From Isoptericola sediminis (GTDB lineage Bacteria; Actinomycetota; Actinomycetes; Actinomycetales; Cellulomonadaceae), in the NCBI RefSeq assembly GCF_013085345.1, contig NZ_JABFAJ010000007.1:34475-98474 (forward strand): DNA of 64,000 bases, given 5' to 3'. Position 1 is the first letter of the stretch. Each line of letters begins with the position of its first letter. Below are positions 15,378-23,421 of the stretch, piece by piece. Both the position numbers and the translations under genes were made by a program. A model generated the notes under the pieces. That model was not told the DNA's origin, did no database searches, and saw only the letters and a program-made list of their open reading frames with translations.

Positions 15378-16261
15378 GAGGTCACCTCGCGGTAGATCTG
15401 GGCCAGGGACGGGCGGACCGGGGAGAGCTCGCGCACGGTGCCCCGCTCGACCGCCGCGGCGAGCAGACGCCGGGCCGCCTCCTCGTCGGCGAGCTCCAGC
15501 AGCGCCGTCGCGCCGTCCACGTCGACGGCGTGCACACCCGGCACGCCCCGGACCCAGCCGGCGTCGCCGCCGAGCACCAGCCGGTGCCGCACGGTGCCCG
15601 TCTCCTGCAGCTCGGCGGGGGTCCCGTCCGCCACGACCCGGCCGCCGCGCAGGATGACGAGCCGCTCGCACAGCCGCTCGACGAGGTCGAGCTGGTGGGA
15701 GCTGAACAGCACCGGCACCCCCCGTGCGGTGTGCCCCCGCAGCAGGTCGACCATGTCGTCCACGGCGGTGGGGTCGAGCCCGGAGAACGGCTCGTCGAGG
15801 ATCAGCGCCCGCGGCCGGCCCATGAGCGCCGCCGTGATCTGGACGCGCTGCTGGTTGCCGAGGCTCAGCTTCTCCACGTGGTCCTTGGCGCGGTCGGCCA
15901 GGCCGAGGCGGTCCAGGTGCTCCAGGGCCTCGGCGCGCGCCGTGGCGGCCGGGATGCCGCGCAGCCGCGCGAGGTAGACGAGCTGGTCCAGGGCCGGCTG
16001 CTTCGGGTAGAGGCCGCGTTCCTCGGGCATGTAGCCGAAGGTGCGGCGGTCCGCCCGGGTGACGGGGGCGCCGTCGAAGAGCACGTCCCCGGAGGTGGAG
16101 GCGAGGACCCCCATCATCATCCGCATCGTGGACGTCTTGCCGGCGCCGTTCGAACCGACGAACCCGGTGAGCATCCCGCCACGGGCGGCGAAGGAGACGC
16201 CGTCGACGGCGCGCAGGTCGCCGAAGGTTCTGGTCAGGTCCCTGACCTCGAGTGTGGACAT
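15374..16261 (-). CDS. ABC transporter ATPase, NatA-like
   Basis: The 295-residue ATP-binding subunit has Walker A GSNGAGKTST, a Q-loop region FGYMPEERGLYPKQ, signature LSLGNQQRVQITAAL, Walker B RALILDEPFSGLDP and H-loop SSHQLDLVERL. The MPEERGLYP motif and a C-terminal ~75-residue extension are typical of NatA/YhaQ-type exporters (COG4152). The ATG at 16261 is preceded seven bases upstream by a TAGCGT box, so it is probably leaderless. It is the first gene of the two-gene operon with the permease. Confidence 0.9.
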   Translation of the reverse strand: MSTLEVRDLTRTFGDLRAVDGVSFAARGGMLTGFVGSNGAGKTSTMRMMMGVLASTSGDVLFDGAPVTRADRRTFGYMPEERGLYPKQPALDQLVYLARLRGIPAATARAEALEHLDRLGLADRAKDHVEKLSLGNQQRVQITAALMGRPRALILDEPFSGLDPTAVDDMVDLLRGHTARGVPVLFSSHQLDLVERLCERLVILRGGRVVADGTPAELQETGTVRHRLVLGGDAGWVRGVPGVHAVDVDGATALLELADEEAARRLLAAAVERGTVRELSPVRPSLAQIYREVTS

Positions 16262-16268
16262 GCGACTC

Positions 16269-16274
16269 ACGCTA
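16269..16274 (-). promoter_or_regulatory. Candidate -10 box (TAGCGT) for NatAB-like operon
   Basis: TAGCGT lies seven bases before the ATG at 16261 on the minus strand, with no ribosome site visible. It fits the leaderless pattern seen elsewhere in the window. Confidence 0.4.
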
Positions 16275-16387
16275 CGGGCGCGGTGCCGGTCGCGGATCCG
16301 CCGTGAGGAGGACCTGCGCGGCTCCGTCGTGCGGGCGAGATCACCGCGTCGTCGGCGACGTCGTCCGCGGTCATCGATCGGCGATGG

Positions 16388-17458
16388 ATGCGTGACCGAG
16401 CACGTCGGGATGGTCACATCCTGTGGACGACGTGCCCGGCGATTCCTTCCGCCTGGTCTGCTGGGGCGGTGCCGTCACCCCCGTTGGTCGTCCCGGAGCG
16501 CGCTCGACGGATCGCGGCCCGGCAGGAGGGACTGCTCTCGACCGACCAGTGCAGGTCGTCCGGCATCACCCGTCAGCAGGCGGCGCGCCTGGTCGCCCAG
16601 GGGCGCTGGCGCCGCCCGGTCCGCGGCGTGTACGACACCGGAGTCCCCGGGGAGCCGGGACGGGACCGCCTCGACCGCGCGCGACGACGCGCCGCCCTGC
16701 TCGGTCCGCTGGCGTGCCCCGGCACCGTGGCCACCGGTGTCGCCGCGCTGGTCCTGCACGGCGTCCAGGGGGCACCGGTCGAGGTCCGGTCGGAGGTCAC
16801 GGTCCCGGACGGGTCCGCACGCCGCGGCCCCGGCCCCGTCCGTGTCCGTCGGCTGCGGCTCCGCCGCTGGGCGGAGGTCGACGGCATCGCCTGCGCCCTG
16901 CCGGAGGACGCCCTGGCCCAGGCGGTCCCGACGCTGCCGAGGTACCGCGCCGTCGCGATGATGGACTCGGCGGGCCACCGAGGTCTCGTCTCACGCGCAC
17001 TCCTGGACCGCGCCCGGGAGAAGTCCGGCGACCTCGCCGGGTCGGCCGCGCGCCGGTCCTGGTGGGACGAGTGCGACCCGCGCGCCGAGTCACCGGCCGA
17101 GACCTGGGCACGCCTGAGCTGCGCCGACGCCGGCGTCGAGCCGGACGCCCTGCAGCTGCGGCTGGTCGGGGAGTCCGGGCGGGTCGTGGCCCGCGTCGAC
17201 CTGGCGTGGCTGCTTCCCGACGGGAGCGCGCTGCTGGTCGAGATCGACGGGCGTGATGCCCACACCGGGCCGGAGGCCCTCGTCGCCGACCGGATCCGTC
17301 AGAACCGGATCAGCGGACGGCGGTCCCTGGTCCGCCGGTACACGGGGCGTGAGGCCTGCAACGGCACCGTCGCCCGGGAAGTGGCCCGGCTCCTGGCCGC
17401 GGAGGGCTGGCGCCCTCACCCGGTCCGGGCGGACCACGGCTTCGTCCTGCCGAGGTGA
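16388..17458 (+). CDS. AbiEi-like winged-helix plus DUF559 (Vsr-like nuclease fold) protein
   Basis: The product has up to 356 residues. About residues 38-80 (RIAARQEGLLSTDQCRSSGITRQQAARLVAQGRWRRPVRGVY) match the AbiEi-type winged-helix antitoxin domain. The C-terminal ~130 residues match DUF559: a lone Glu in the SPAETWARL helix, then RVDLAWLLPDGSALLVEIDG, which has the D...E-x-D spacing of PD-(D/E)XK-like folds, and a late RRYTGREA segment. Proteins of this layout are common and often multi-copy in Actinomycetota, and no activity is proven for most. No AbiEii toxin partner lies nearby. The start is uncertain: ATG at 16388, or GTG at 16469, which removes an unconserved leader. Confidence 0.75.
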   Translation: MRDRARRDGHILWTTCPAIPSAWSAGAVPSPPLVVPERARRIAARQEGLLSTDQCRSSGITRQQAARLVAQGRWRRPVRGVYDTGVPGEPGRDRLDRARRRAALLGPLACPGTVATGVAALVLHGVQGAPVEVRSEVTVPDGSARRGPGPVRVRRLRLRRWAEVDGIACALPEDALAQAVPTLPRYRAVAMMDSAGHRGLVSRALLDRAREKSGDLAGSAARRSWWDECDPRAESPAETWARLSCADAGVEPDALQLRLVGESGRVVARVDLAWLLPDGSALLVEIDGRDAHTGPEALVADRIRQNRISGRRSLVRRYTGREACNGTVAREVARLLAAEGWRPHPVRADHGFVLPR

Positions 17459-17560
17459 CGAGGCACCTGCCGGTCGACGACGGCCCTGGTCAGCCGTCAC
17501 CTCCGGAGCGCTGACCGGGCGCGTCGTCACGCACGCACGGCCCTCGGCGACGACGCGGAA

Positions 17561-17589
17561 GGTCAGGCATCACCGGCTGATGGCTGACC
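17561..17589 (-). terminator. Hairpin downstream of second response regulator
   Basis: GGTCAG and CATCA (17561-17572) pair with TGATG and CTGACC (17578-17589), with one G-G mismatch and a 5-base loop. It begins five bases after the response regulator ends and probably terminates that operon. The rest of 17459-17594 shows nothing else. Confidence 0.5.
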
Positions 17590-17594
17590 GTCCA

Positions 17595-18290
17595 CTACGC
17601 CGGATCCGGCCCGTCCTGCAGACCGTGCCGGTGGACGTAGACGACCGCCTGGACCCGGTCGCGCAGGTGGAGCTTGGACAGCACGTTGGACACGTGCGTC
17701 TTGACGGTCGCCTCGCCCAGGTACAGCTCGGCGGCGATCTCCGCGTTGGACAGCCCGCGGCCCACCTGCACCAGCACCTCGTGCTCCCGGGCTGTCAACC
17801 GGTCCAGACCCGGGGCCGACGGCGGCGTGACGGCGTCCCGGACGGCCGGTGCCTGCGCCGGGCCGGCGGCGCCCCGGGCCACCATCCGCTCCACGACCCG
17901 CCGCGTCACCTGCGGCGACAGCAGCCCGTGGCCGTCGGCGACGGTGCGCACGGCATCGACGAGATGGTCGGCGTCGGCGTTCTTCAGCAGGAACCCCGAC
18001 GCACCGGCGGCCAGGGCGTCGAAGACGTAGGCGTCGTCGTCGAACGTCGTGAGCACCAGCACGCGGGACAGGTCCTCCGCGACGATCCGGCGGGTCGCCT
18101 CGATCCCGTCCATCACCGGCATCTGGACGTCCATGAGCACGACGTCGGGCCGCAGCTCGCGGGCCGCCGCCACGGCGTCGACGCCGTCCCCCGCCTCCCC
18201 GACGACGTCCAGGTCGTCCTCGAGGGCCAGGATGAGCCGGAACCCCGACCGCACCAGCCGCTGGTCGTCCACGAGCAGCACCGAGGTCAC
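17595..18290 (-). CDS. NarL/LuxR-family response regulator
   Basis: The regulator has 231 residues. The receiver domain has the acidic pair in LLVDDQRLV, the phospho-acceptor Asp in [12 protein letters not shown], Thr in LVLTTFDDD and Lys in FLLKNAD. A ~30-residue Ala/Pro linker leads to the LuxR-type domain [40 protein letters not shown]. The GTG start at 18290 overlaps the kinase stop (GTGA) and has GGAGG at good spacing. It is encoded immediately after its kinase. No target operon is obvious: the genes on either side belong to other transcription units. Confidence 0.93.
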   Translation of the reverse strand: MTSVLLVDDQRLVRSGFRLILALEDDLDVVGEAGDGVDAVAAARELRPDVVLMDVQMPVMDGIEATRRIVAEDLSRVLVLTTFDDDAYVFDALAAGASGFLLKNADADHLVDAVRTVADGHGLLSPQVTRRVVERMVARGAAGPAQAPAVRDAVTPPSAPGLDRLTAREHEVLVQVGRGLSNAEIAAELYLGEATVKTHVSNVLSKLHLRDRVQAVVYVHRHGLQDGPDPA

Positions 18291-19666
18291 GACCCGTCCT
18301 CCGGGAGGGGGAGCCGCACGCGCACCCGGTAGCCGCCGGTCACCCGCGGGCCGATCTCGGCCACTCCGTGGTGGGCGGCGACGCGCTCCCGGAGCCCGAC
18401 GAGCCCCAGCCCCGTGCCGGACGACCCCGGCCGTGCGCGACCGTCGTCGAGCACCTCGACCTCCGCGAAGCCCGCCGAGGCACCGGGCGCGCCGCCATCG
18501 CGGCGGTCCACCCGGACCGTGACGGAGGCCCTGCGGGCCGTCGAGTGCTTGCGCACGTTGGCCAGTCCCTCCTGGACCGTCCGGTAGAGACTCAACGCCA
18601 GCGGGGCGGGGACGTCGGCCTCCGCCCCGGAAGGTTCCGCGACCAGCGCGTAGGCGACGTCCAGCCCGTCCTCGGCGGCCGCCAGCGCGGGGATGTCCGG
18701 CAGCCCCGGCCCGGGCGAGCGCCCGCCGGTGTCGTCGGCACCGGCCGCGTCGGTGCCGGTGTCCCGCAGGGTCCCCACCAGCCCCCGCATCTGGGTCACC
18801 GCCTCCCGGGAGGCGGACTCGATCACCGCCAGCGGCACCCCGGGGTCCTGCGCGGCGGTGTCGCCCTTGGCCAGCAGCCGGCGGGCCGCCGCGGCCTGGA
18901 TGCCGATGACCGAGACGTGGTGGGCGACGACATCGTGCAGCTCCCGGGCGATGCGCAGCCGGTCCGAGACGACGGCACGCCGCTGCAGCTCGGCGGACTG
19001 CCGTTCGATCGTGGCGGTCTGCTCGCCGAGCTGGCGGCGACGCCGCGCGGCGTTCCAGGACACCTGGCCGATCGCGATCGCACCGAGGAAGTACGCGATG
19101 TTGATCAGCCACACGTTGGCGACCATGGCGACGATCGGGTCGACGGAGCCGGGCGGCTCGTCGAGGAGTCCCTGCGACTCGGCGGCCTGCTGCAGTCCCG
19201 AGCCCACGGCGATCTCCCACAGGAGCCAGGTGAACATCGCCAACAGGCAGACCCCGACGACGACCACCATCGCCTGGCGGTCCCGCGCCCAGGCGACGGC
19301 CGAGTACAGCGCGACGAAGTAGACCGCCTGGAGCACCACCGTCATCGGGATCGTCGGGACGGTGAGGCCCACCACCAGGAAGTGCGCGTAGACGACCACG
19401 AGGACCGTCAGGGGATACCGGCGGCGCACGACGAGGGGCAGCGCCCCGGCCGCCGACAGCACGGCCACGAGCCACGCGGGCGTCCCCGCCTCGATGATCC
19501 CGGCCGAGCGCGCCAGCTCGGAGCCGCACACGGCCAGCACGACGAGGGCGAGGCCCAGCCACACGTCGTGCCGACGCGACAGGACCGGGTCGGTCGGGGT
19601 GCGCTCGAAGTCGGCGTCGAGACCGAACCACTCGGCGATCAGCTCGGTAGGGCGCAGGCGCGGCAT
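18287..19666 (-). CDS. NarL-type sensor histidine kinase (HisKA_3)
   Basis: The kinase has 459 residues. Residues ~30-190 hold five or six hydrophobic helices. A coiled segment ([26 protein letters not shown]) leads to the phospho-acceptor helix [32 protein letters not shown] (His in LHDVVAHH). The ATPase domain includes GLANVRKHS (N-box) and [13 protein letters not shown]. The domain order matches DesK-like membrane kinases; the linker between the two subdomains is expanded by a Gly/Asp-rich stretch ([18 protein letters not shown]). The ATG at 19666 follows a TACGCT box by six bases. The signal sensed is unknown. Confidence 0.9.
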   Translation of the reverse strand: MPRLRPTELIAEWFGLDADFERTPTDPVLSRRHDVWLGLALVVLAVCGSELARSAGIIEAGTPAWLVAVLSAAGALPLVVRRRYPLTVLVVVYAHFLVVGLTVPTIPMTVVLQAVYFVALYSAVAWARDRQAMVVVVGVCLLAMFTWLLWEIAVGSGLQQAAESQGLLDEPPGSVDPIVAMVANVWLINIAYFLGAIAIGQVSWNAARRRRQLGEQTATIERQSAELQRRAVVSDRLRIARELHDVVAHHVSVIGIQAAAARRLLAKGDTAAQDPGVPLAVIESASREAVTQMRGLVGTLRDTGTDAAGADDTGGRSPGPGLPDIPALAAAEDGLDVAYALVAEPSGAEADVPAPLALSLYRTVQEGLANVRKHSTARRASVTVRVDRRDGGAPGASAGFAEVEVLDDGRARPGSSGTGLGLVGLRERVAAHHGVAEIGPRVTGGYRVRVRLPLPEDGS

Positions 19667-19672
19667 CCGTCC

Positions 19673-19678
19673 AGCGTA
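19673..19678 (-). promoter_or_regulatory. Candidate -10 box (TACGCT) for second two-component operon
   Basis: TACGCT on the minus strand ends six bases before the ATG at 19666, consistent with a leaderless transcript for the kinase gene. Confidence 0.4.
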
Positions 19679-19731
19679 CGGAGGAGCGGCGCCCGGGCGC
19701 CTCCCCCGCGCGACGGACCTCGCTCCGACCC

Positions 19732-19785
19732 GTGACGCCGCCGGGACCCGGTGCGTTGCGGCGCACCCCGGCCCGACGGCGTCAC
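19732..19785 (-). terminator. Large hairpin downstream of AztD-like gene
   Basis: GTGACGCCG (19732-19740) pairs with CGGCGTCAC (19777-19785), and the enclosed bases contain further pairing (GGTGCG with CGCACC). It lies just after the stop of the lipoprotein gene on the minus strand. Confidence 0.55.
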
Positions 19786-19796
19786 GCGGAGCTCGC

Positions 19797-21128
19797 TCAG
19801 TGGTCGTGACCCTCGTGGTCCTCGTCCGCGTGGTCCTCGTCCGCGTGGTCCTGGGCCTCCTCGGAGGACGCGGACGGCGCGCCGAGGACGCCGGAGACCT
19901 CGTTCGCCTCGACGCCGAGGTCGGCGGACAGCCATACCTCCTGCTCGACGAGGTCGACGGCGTGGATCTGCTGGTTCGCGGGATCGGTCACGTAGACCGA
20001 GCCGTCGAGCGCCAGGACCGCAGGGCGCGGCTGCTGCCACTCCGTCGGCTCCTCCCACGCGTCCACGACCGGGATGGAGGCGGTGATCTCACCGGACGCG
20101 GGGTCGATGATCTGCAGGGCACCGTCGGTGGTGAGCACGAGCGCCTCGCCGTCGTCGCCGCGGGCGAGGGACCGGAAGCTGTACGCCGCGGGCAGGTCGA
20201 CGAGCCGATGGCTCGCGTCCCGGGTGTCGATCAGGCTGACACGCGTCGGCCGCTCGAGCTCGGCGTCCGGGTCGGTCTTGTAGTCACCGAGCACGATCGG
20301 CGAGTCCTCGGTGCCGGACTGGTTGCCGATGCGGGAGTAGTCGTCCGGAGTCCTGACCGCGGTGAACGCGCCGTCGGCGTGGACGACCGCACCGTTCTCG
20401 CAGCCGACGACGACGGCCTCGCCCCGGGCGACGGCCTCGCCGTGCACGCCGGGGCAGTCGTCGTACGCGGCGACCTGCTCGCCGTCGGCGTCCAGGACCG
20501 CGACACCGCTGCGCTCGTCCTCGGTGCCCACGGTGACCAGCAGCGTCCCGTCGCCGAGCGGGACGGCCACGCCGTGGTGGGCGTCCGGGAGCTCGACGGT
20601 CTCGATCTCGGCGTCGGCCTCCGCGACGTCGAGGGAGTCGACGAGCTGGACGTGGCCCGTGCCGTCGTCGAAGAAGGCGGTCTCGCCGTCGTGCAGGACG
20701 ACGTGGCCGGGCTTCTCCGCATCGTAGGTGACGTCCGTGAGCGCGGGGTCGGCGGTGTAGTAGTGGAAGTGGTCCCCGTGGCCCTCGCCCCAGCTGCCCA
20801 GGTCGAGCAGCCGGAAGCCGCCGGTGGTGGAGACCGACAGGTGCCGGCCGTCACCGGCGGGGTTGAGGCGGTTGAAGCCGTCGAGCTCGACGTCGGCGAC
20901 CTCCTCGAGGCTCATCGCGTCGAGGACCTTGATCCCGCCGTCGTAGGTGACCGCGAGGCGGGCGGTCCGGGACGCCGCCTCCGTGGGGGACGCGGTGTCC
21001 TCGGCCCCGGCGGAGGGGACGGGGTCGACCTCGGCGGCCGGGTCGGTGGTGTCGGTGCCGCAGGCGGCGAGCAGGCCGAGCGGCAGCGTGAGCGCGAGCA
21101 ACGTGGTGGCGCGGGATCGGATGGTCAT
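19797..21128 (-). CDS. aztD: AztD-like His-rich propeller lipoprotein, probable zinc chaperone
   Basis: This 443-residue protein has a lipoprotein signal peptide (LLALTLPLGLLAAC, lipid-modified Cys near residue 20). A Ser/Thr/Glu linker leads to a ~370-residue WD/propeller-type domain with a His-rich loop GEGHGDHFHYYTADP, and the protein ends in DHADEDHADEDHEGHDH. Both His regions can bind metal. The layout matches AztD, the periplasmic or surface zinc metallochaperone that feeds zinc to AztC of an ABC importer. No AztABC genes adjoin it here; the nearest Mn/Zn-type importer is 35 kb away. GAGGAAAGAAG precedes the ATG at 21128. A Zur-like palindrome lies ~70 bases upstream, which supports zinc-controlled expression. 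The family call is from motifs only. Confidence 0.72.
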   Translation of the reverse strand: MTIRSRATTLLALTLPLGLLAACGTDTTDPAAEVDPVPSAGAEDTASPTEAASRTARLAVTYDGGIKVLDAMSLEEVADVELDGFNRLNPAGDGRHLSVSTTGGFRLLDLGSWGEGHGDHFHYYTADPALTDVTYDAEKPGHVVLHDGETAFFDDGTGHVQLVDSLDVAEADAEIETVELPDAHHGVAVPLGDGTLLVTVGTEDERSGVAVLDADGEQVAAYDDCPGVHGEAVARGEAVVVGCENGAVVHADGAFTAVRTPDDYSRIGNQSGTEDSPIVLGDYKTDPDAELERPTRVSLIDTRDASHRLVDLPAAYSFRSLARGDDGEALVLTTDGALQIIDPASGEITASIPVVDAWEEPTEWQQPRPAVLALDGSVYVTDPANQQIHAVDLVEQEVWLSADLGVEANEVSGVLGAPSASSEEAQDHADEDHADEDHEGHDH

Positions 21129-21198
21129 CGAGCTTCTTTCCTCGTCAGGGACGACACCGGGGCGCGGCACGGCGCAGGGTCGGTGTCGAGAAATCAGC

Positions 21199-21217
21199 GC
21201 GAATGAGAATCATTCGC
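21199..21217. promoter_or_regulatory. Zur-like operator upstream of AztD-like gene
   Basis: GCGAATGA and TCATTCGC form a perfect 8-bp inverted repeat around GAA. Read as a 7-1-7 box (TGAGAATCATTCGCA, 21204-21218) it matches the TGAaAATCATTttCA-type Zur consensus of Actinomycetota at 12 of 15 positions. It is placed to cover the promoter of the minus-strand lipoprotein gene. Confidence 0.6.
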
Positions 21218-21243
21218 ATCAACGCCCATGAGTGAACCACGAG

Positions 21244-21258
21244 TGAGAACGATGATCA
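21244..21258. promoter_or_regulatory. Second weaker Zur/Fur-like box
   Basis: TGAGAACGATGATCA resembles the same 7-1-7 pattern with more mismatches and lies 26 bases beyond the first box, between the potassium channel stop and the lipoprotein gene. It may be an auxiliary site or chance. Confidence 0.3.
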
Positions 21259-21274
21259 ACTGAGCGGAGGTCGG

Positions 21275-22039
21275 TCAGCGACGACGGTGCTGCACGCGGT
21301 TGGCGGCCAGGCTGACGATCATGGCCACGAAGACCACCAGGTAGACCTGACCGATGACGGCCTCGCTGGTGGCCAGCAGCCGGCCCACCGAGCTCTCCGC
21401 CGCGAGGTCCCCGTACCCGAGGGTCGTGATCGTCGTCAGCGAGAAGTACATGAACGCCGTGCTCGGCTCCTCCTGCCCGAAGAACGGCGTCGAGGAGACC
21501 GCGTCGGCGGTGATGAACGCGTAGTAGTACGCGACGGCGATCAGCACGTACGCCGAGACGGCCCCGAGCACCGTGGCCAGGGAGACGACCCGGTGGTACA
21601 GCAGGCGGCGCACCACCAGCACCGGGGGCATCGCGGCGATGATCGCCAGCAGCGGGGGCACCGACGTCACCGCGTCGGGGGTGTCCAGCACCAGGACGAT
21701 CGTCAGGGACAGCACGAAGAGGAGGCCGAGCGCCACGTAGAGCCACCTCCGCGGCCGGGTGCGCAGGCCGGCCGCACGCAGCGCCAGCACGAAGGTCGCC
21801 CCCACCGTCACCGTCGTCGCGAGCCCCGCCAGGGCCGGTCCGAGCTCTCCTCCCGGGGCCGACCGGAGGTCCACGAGCGACAGCAGCACGACCGTCAGGG
21901 CGCTCAGGGCGAGGAGCACTCCGAAGCGGTCGACCCAGCGCGAGTGCGGGTCGAACCGGGGGTCGTCGGGTGCCACGGGCTGCGCCCGGCGCGGGAAGAA
22001 GCCCTCGTGCGGCGCGCCGGGGTCGACGTCGCCCGTCAC
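21275..22039 (-). CDS. Potassium channel family protein (two-helix pore)
   Basis: The channel has 254 residues. A ~35-residue cytosolic tail precedes four hydrophobic helices (about 38-60, 70-90, 103-122, 128-148) and a final pore unit: outer helix (AVSAYVLIAVAYYYAFI), pore loop with selectivity filter TTITTLGYGDL, and inner helix (IGQVYLVVFVAMIVSLAA). TLGYGD is the K+ filter signature. The overall layout matches bacterial six-helix channels that lack an Arg-rich voltage sensor. The GTG start at 22039 overlaps the YibE/F stop (GTGA), so the two are co-translated. There is no RCK/TrkA-N domain, so gating by ligand is not indicated. Confidence 0.88.
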   Translation of the reverse strand: MTGDVDPGAPHEGFFPRRAQPVAPDDPRFDPHSRWVDRFGVLLALSALTVVLLSLVDLRSAPGGELGPALAGLATTVTVGATFVLALRAAGLRTRPRRWLYVALGLLFVLSLTIVLVLDTPDAVTSVPPLLAIIAAMPPVLVVRRLLYHRVVSLATVLGAVSAYVLIAVAYYYAFITADAVSSTPFFGQEEPSTAFMYFSLTTITTLGYGDLAAESSVGRLLATSEAVIGQVYLVVFVAMIVSLAANRVQHRRR

Positions 22040-23370
22040 GGCTGCTCAGCCCCGGGATCTGGTCGGCTCGGCACGGCGTCCTCCGGTGTCGCGTGCGACC
22101 CATCGTGGCCGACCTCGGCCCCCGTCGCCAGGGCGCGGCCCGACGGCACCGTGACCGCCGCGATCGCCGTCGTGATCGGGATCGCCAGCACCAGACCGAT
22201 CGACCCCACCAGGGTGCGCACGATCTCCTCGGCGATCTCGCCCGAGGTCATGGTCATCAACGGCGTCTGGTCCAGCAGCCACACCGTCAGCAGCAGGGGC
22301 AGGGCGGCACCGACGTAGGCGAACGCGATCGTGTAGACCGTCGAGGCGATGTGGTCCCGCCCGATCCGCATCGCCCGGGCGAACAGCGCCCGTCGCGGGG
22401 CTGTCGGGGCGAGCGCCCGCAGCTCCCAGACGGCCGACGCCTGCGTGATCGTCACGTCGTTGAGCACACCCATGCCGGCCAGCACCAGACCGCAGAGCGC
22501 GATGCCGCGCAGGTCCACGCCGGGAGCGATGACGGGCAGGTTCTGCGCGACCTCCTCCGAGGCCCCCGTGATCTGCGCGGCACCGGTCGCCCAGGCCCCG
22601 ATCCCCGCGGTCAGGGCCAGGCCCGCCAGCGTCCCGAGCAGCGCGACGGTGGTGCGCGCCGTCAGGCCGTGGGCCAGGTAGAGCACCGCCAGCATCACCG
22701 CCGACGAGGTCACCAGCGCCACACCCATCGCGTTCTCCCCGGACAGCAGCGCGGGGAAGGTGAAGGTGACGAAGACGCCGAAGGCCACCGCGAGCCCCGC
22801 GAGCGCCGCGAGCCCCCGCCACCGGGCCACGAGCAGCACGACCAGCACGTACGCGGCCGCCAGGATCGCGAACGGGACCTCCCGCTCGTAGTCCATGAAG
22901 ACGTAGGGCACGGGCGTCTCGGCGAAGTCGCCGATGTACAGCGCCACGACGGGGTCGCCGGGTTCGAGCGCGAACCGTGGTTCCGCCTGCATCCCGGAGG
23001 TGCTCCCGTCCGGCAGCCGGATCGCGACGTTGCCGGTGGTCGAGTCCTCCGTGGTCGGCCAGGAGGCGTCCCCGGCGGCCTCGCCCTCGAGCGGGCCGAC
23101 GACGGTCGCGGACACCAGCTCGCTGCCCTCGACGACGACGGGCACCCGGTCGGGCACGTCGGCGGCCGACGGCCACAGCTGCCACAGCCCCAGGGCGGTG
23201 GCGACGAGGGCGGGAAGGACCAGGAGCGCAAGCACGACCCGCGTCCGCAGCGGGGCGGGCGGGGCCGGGCCTCCGTGACCGTGCCCGTGCCCGTGCCCAC
23301 CGCCGGTCACGGTGGTCAGCTCGGCGGTCCGGGCGTGCCGGGCGCCGACGTCGGTCGTCACGGCAGGCAT
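22036..23370 (-). CDS. YibE/F-like multi-spanning membrane protein
   Basis: The product has 444 residues. The N-terminal tail contains a His-Gly repeat (GGGHGHGHGHGG) that could bind a metal ion. A membrane helix (about 44-64) is followed by a ~100-residue external domain and then seven or eight tightly packed helices. The motifs MGVLNDVTITQASAVWEL and RIGRDHIASTVYTIAFAYVG are diagnostic for the YibE/YibF family (COG5438), whose members are uncharacterised putative transporters. I start at the ATG at 23370; the frame runs far upstream but overlaps the divergent DMT gene there. The stop is coupled to the potassium channel gene, hinting at a shared ion-related role. Confidence 0.82.
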   Translation of the reverse strand: MPAVTTDVGARHARTAELTTVTGGGHGHGHGHGGPAPPAPLRTRVVLALLVLPALVATALGLWQLWPSAADVPDRVPVVVEGSELVSATVVGPLEGEAAGDASWPTTEDSTTGNVAIRLPDGSTSGMQAEPRFALEPGDPVVALYIGDFAETPVPYVFMDYEREVPFAILAAAYVLVVLLVARWRGLAALAGLAVAFGVFVTFTFPALLSGENAMGVALVTSSAVMLAVLYLAHGLTARTTVALLGTLAGLALTAGIGAWATGAAQITGASEEVAQNLPVIAPGVDLRGIALCGLVLAGMGVLNDVTITQASAVWELRALAPTAPRRALFARAMRIGRDHIASTVYTIAFAYVGAALPLLLTVWLLDQTPLMTMTSGEIAEEIVRTLVGSIGLVLAIPITTAIAAVTVPSGRALATGAEVGHDGSHATPEDAVPSRPDPGAEQP

Positions 23371-23409
23371 CCTGCCACGCCGCGCTCGGGCGTCCCGCAC
23401 CCCGCGCCG

Positions 23410-23415
23410 TACACT
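23410..23415 (+). promoter_or_regulatory. Candidate -10 box (TACACT) for DMT transporter
   Basis: TACACT ends six bases before the GTG at 23422. No ribosome site is present, so the transcript is probably leaderless. Confidence 0.45.
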
Positions 23416-23421
23416 CCGCGG

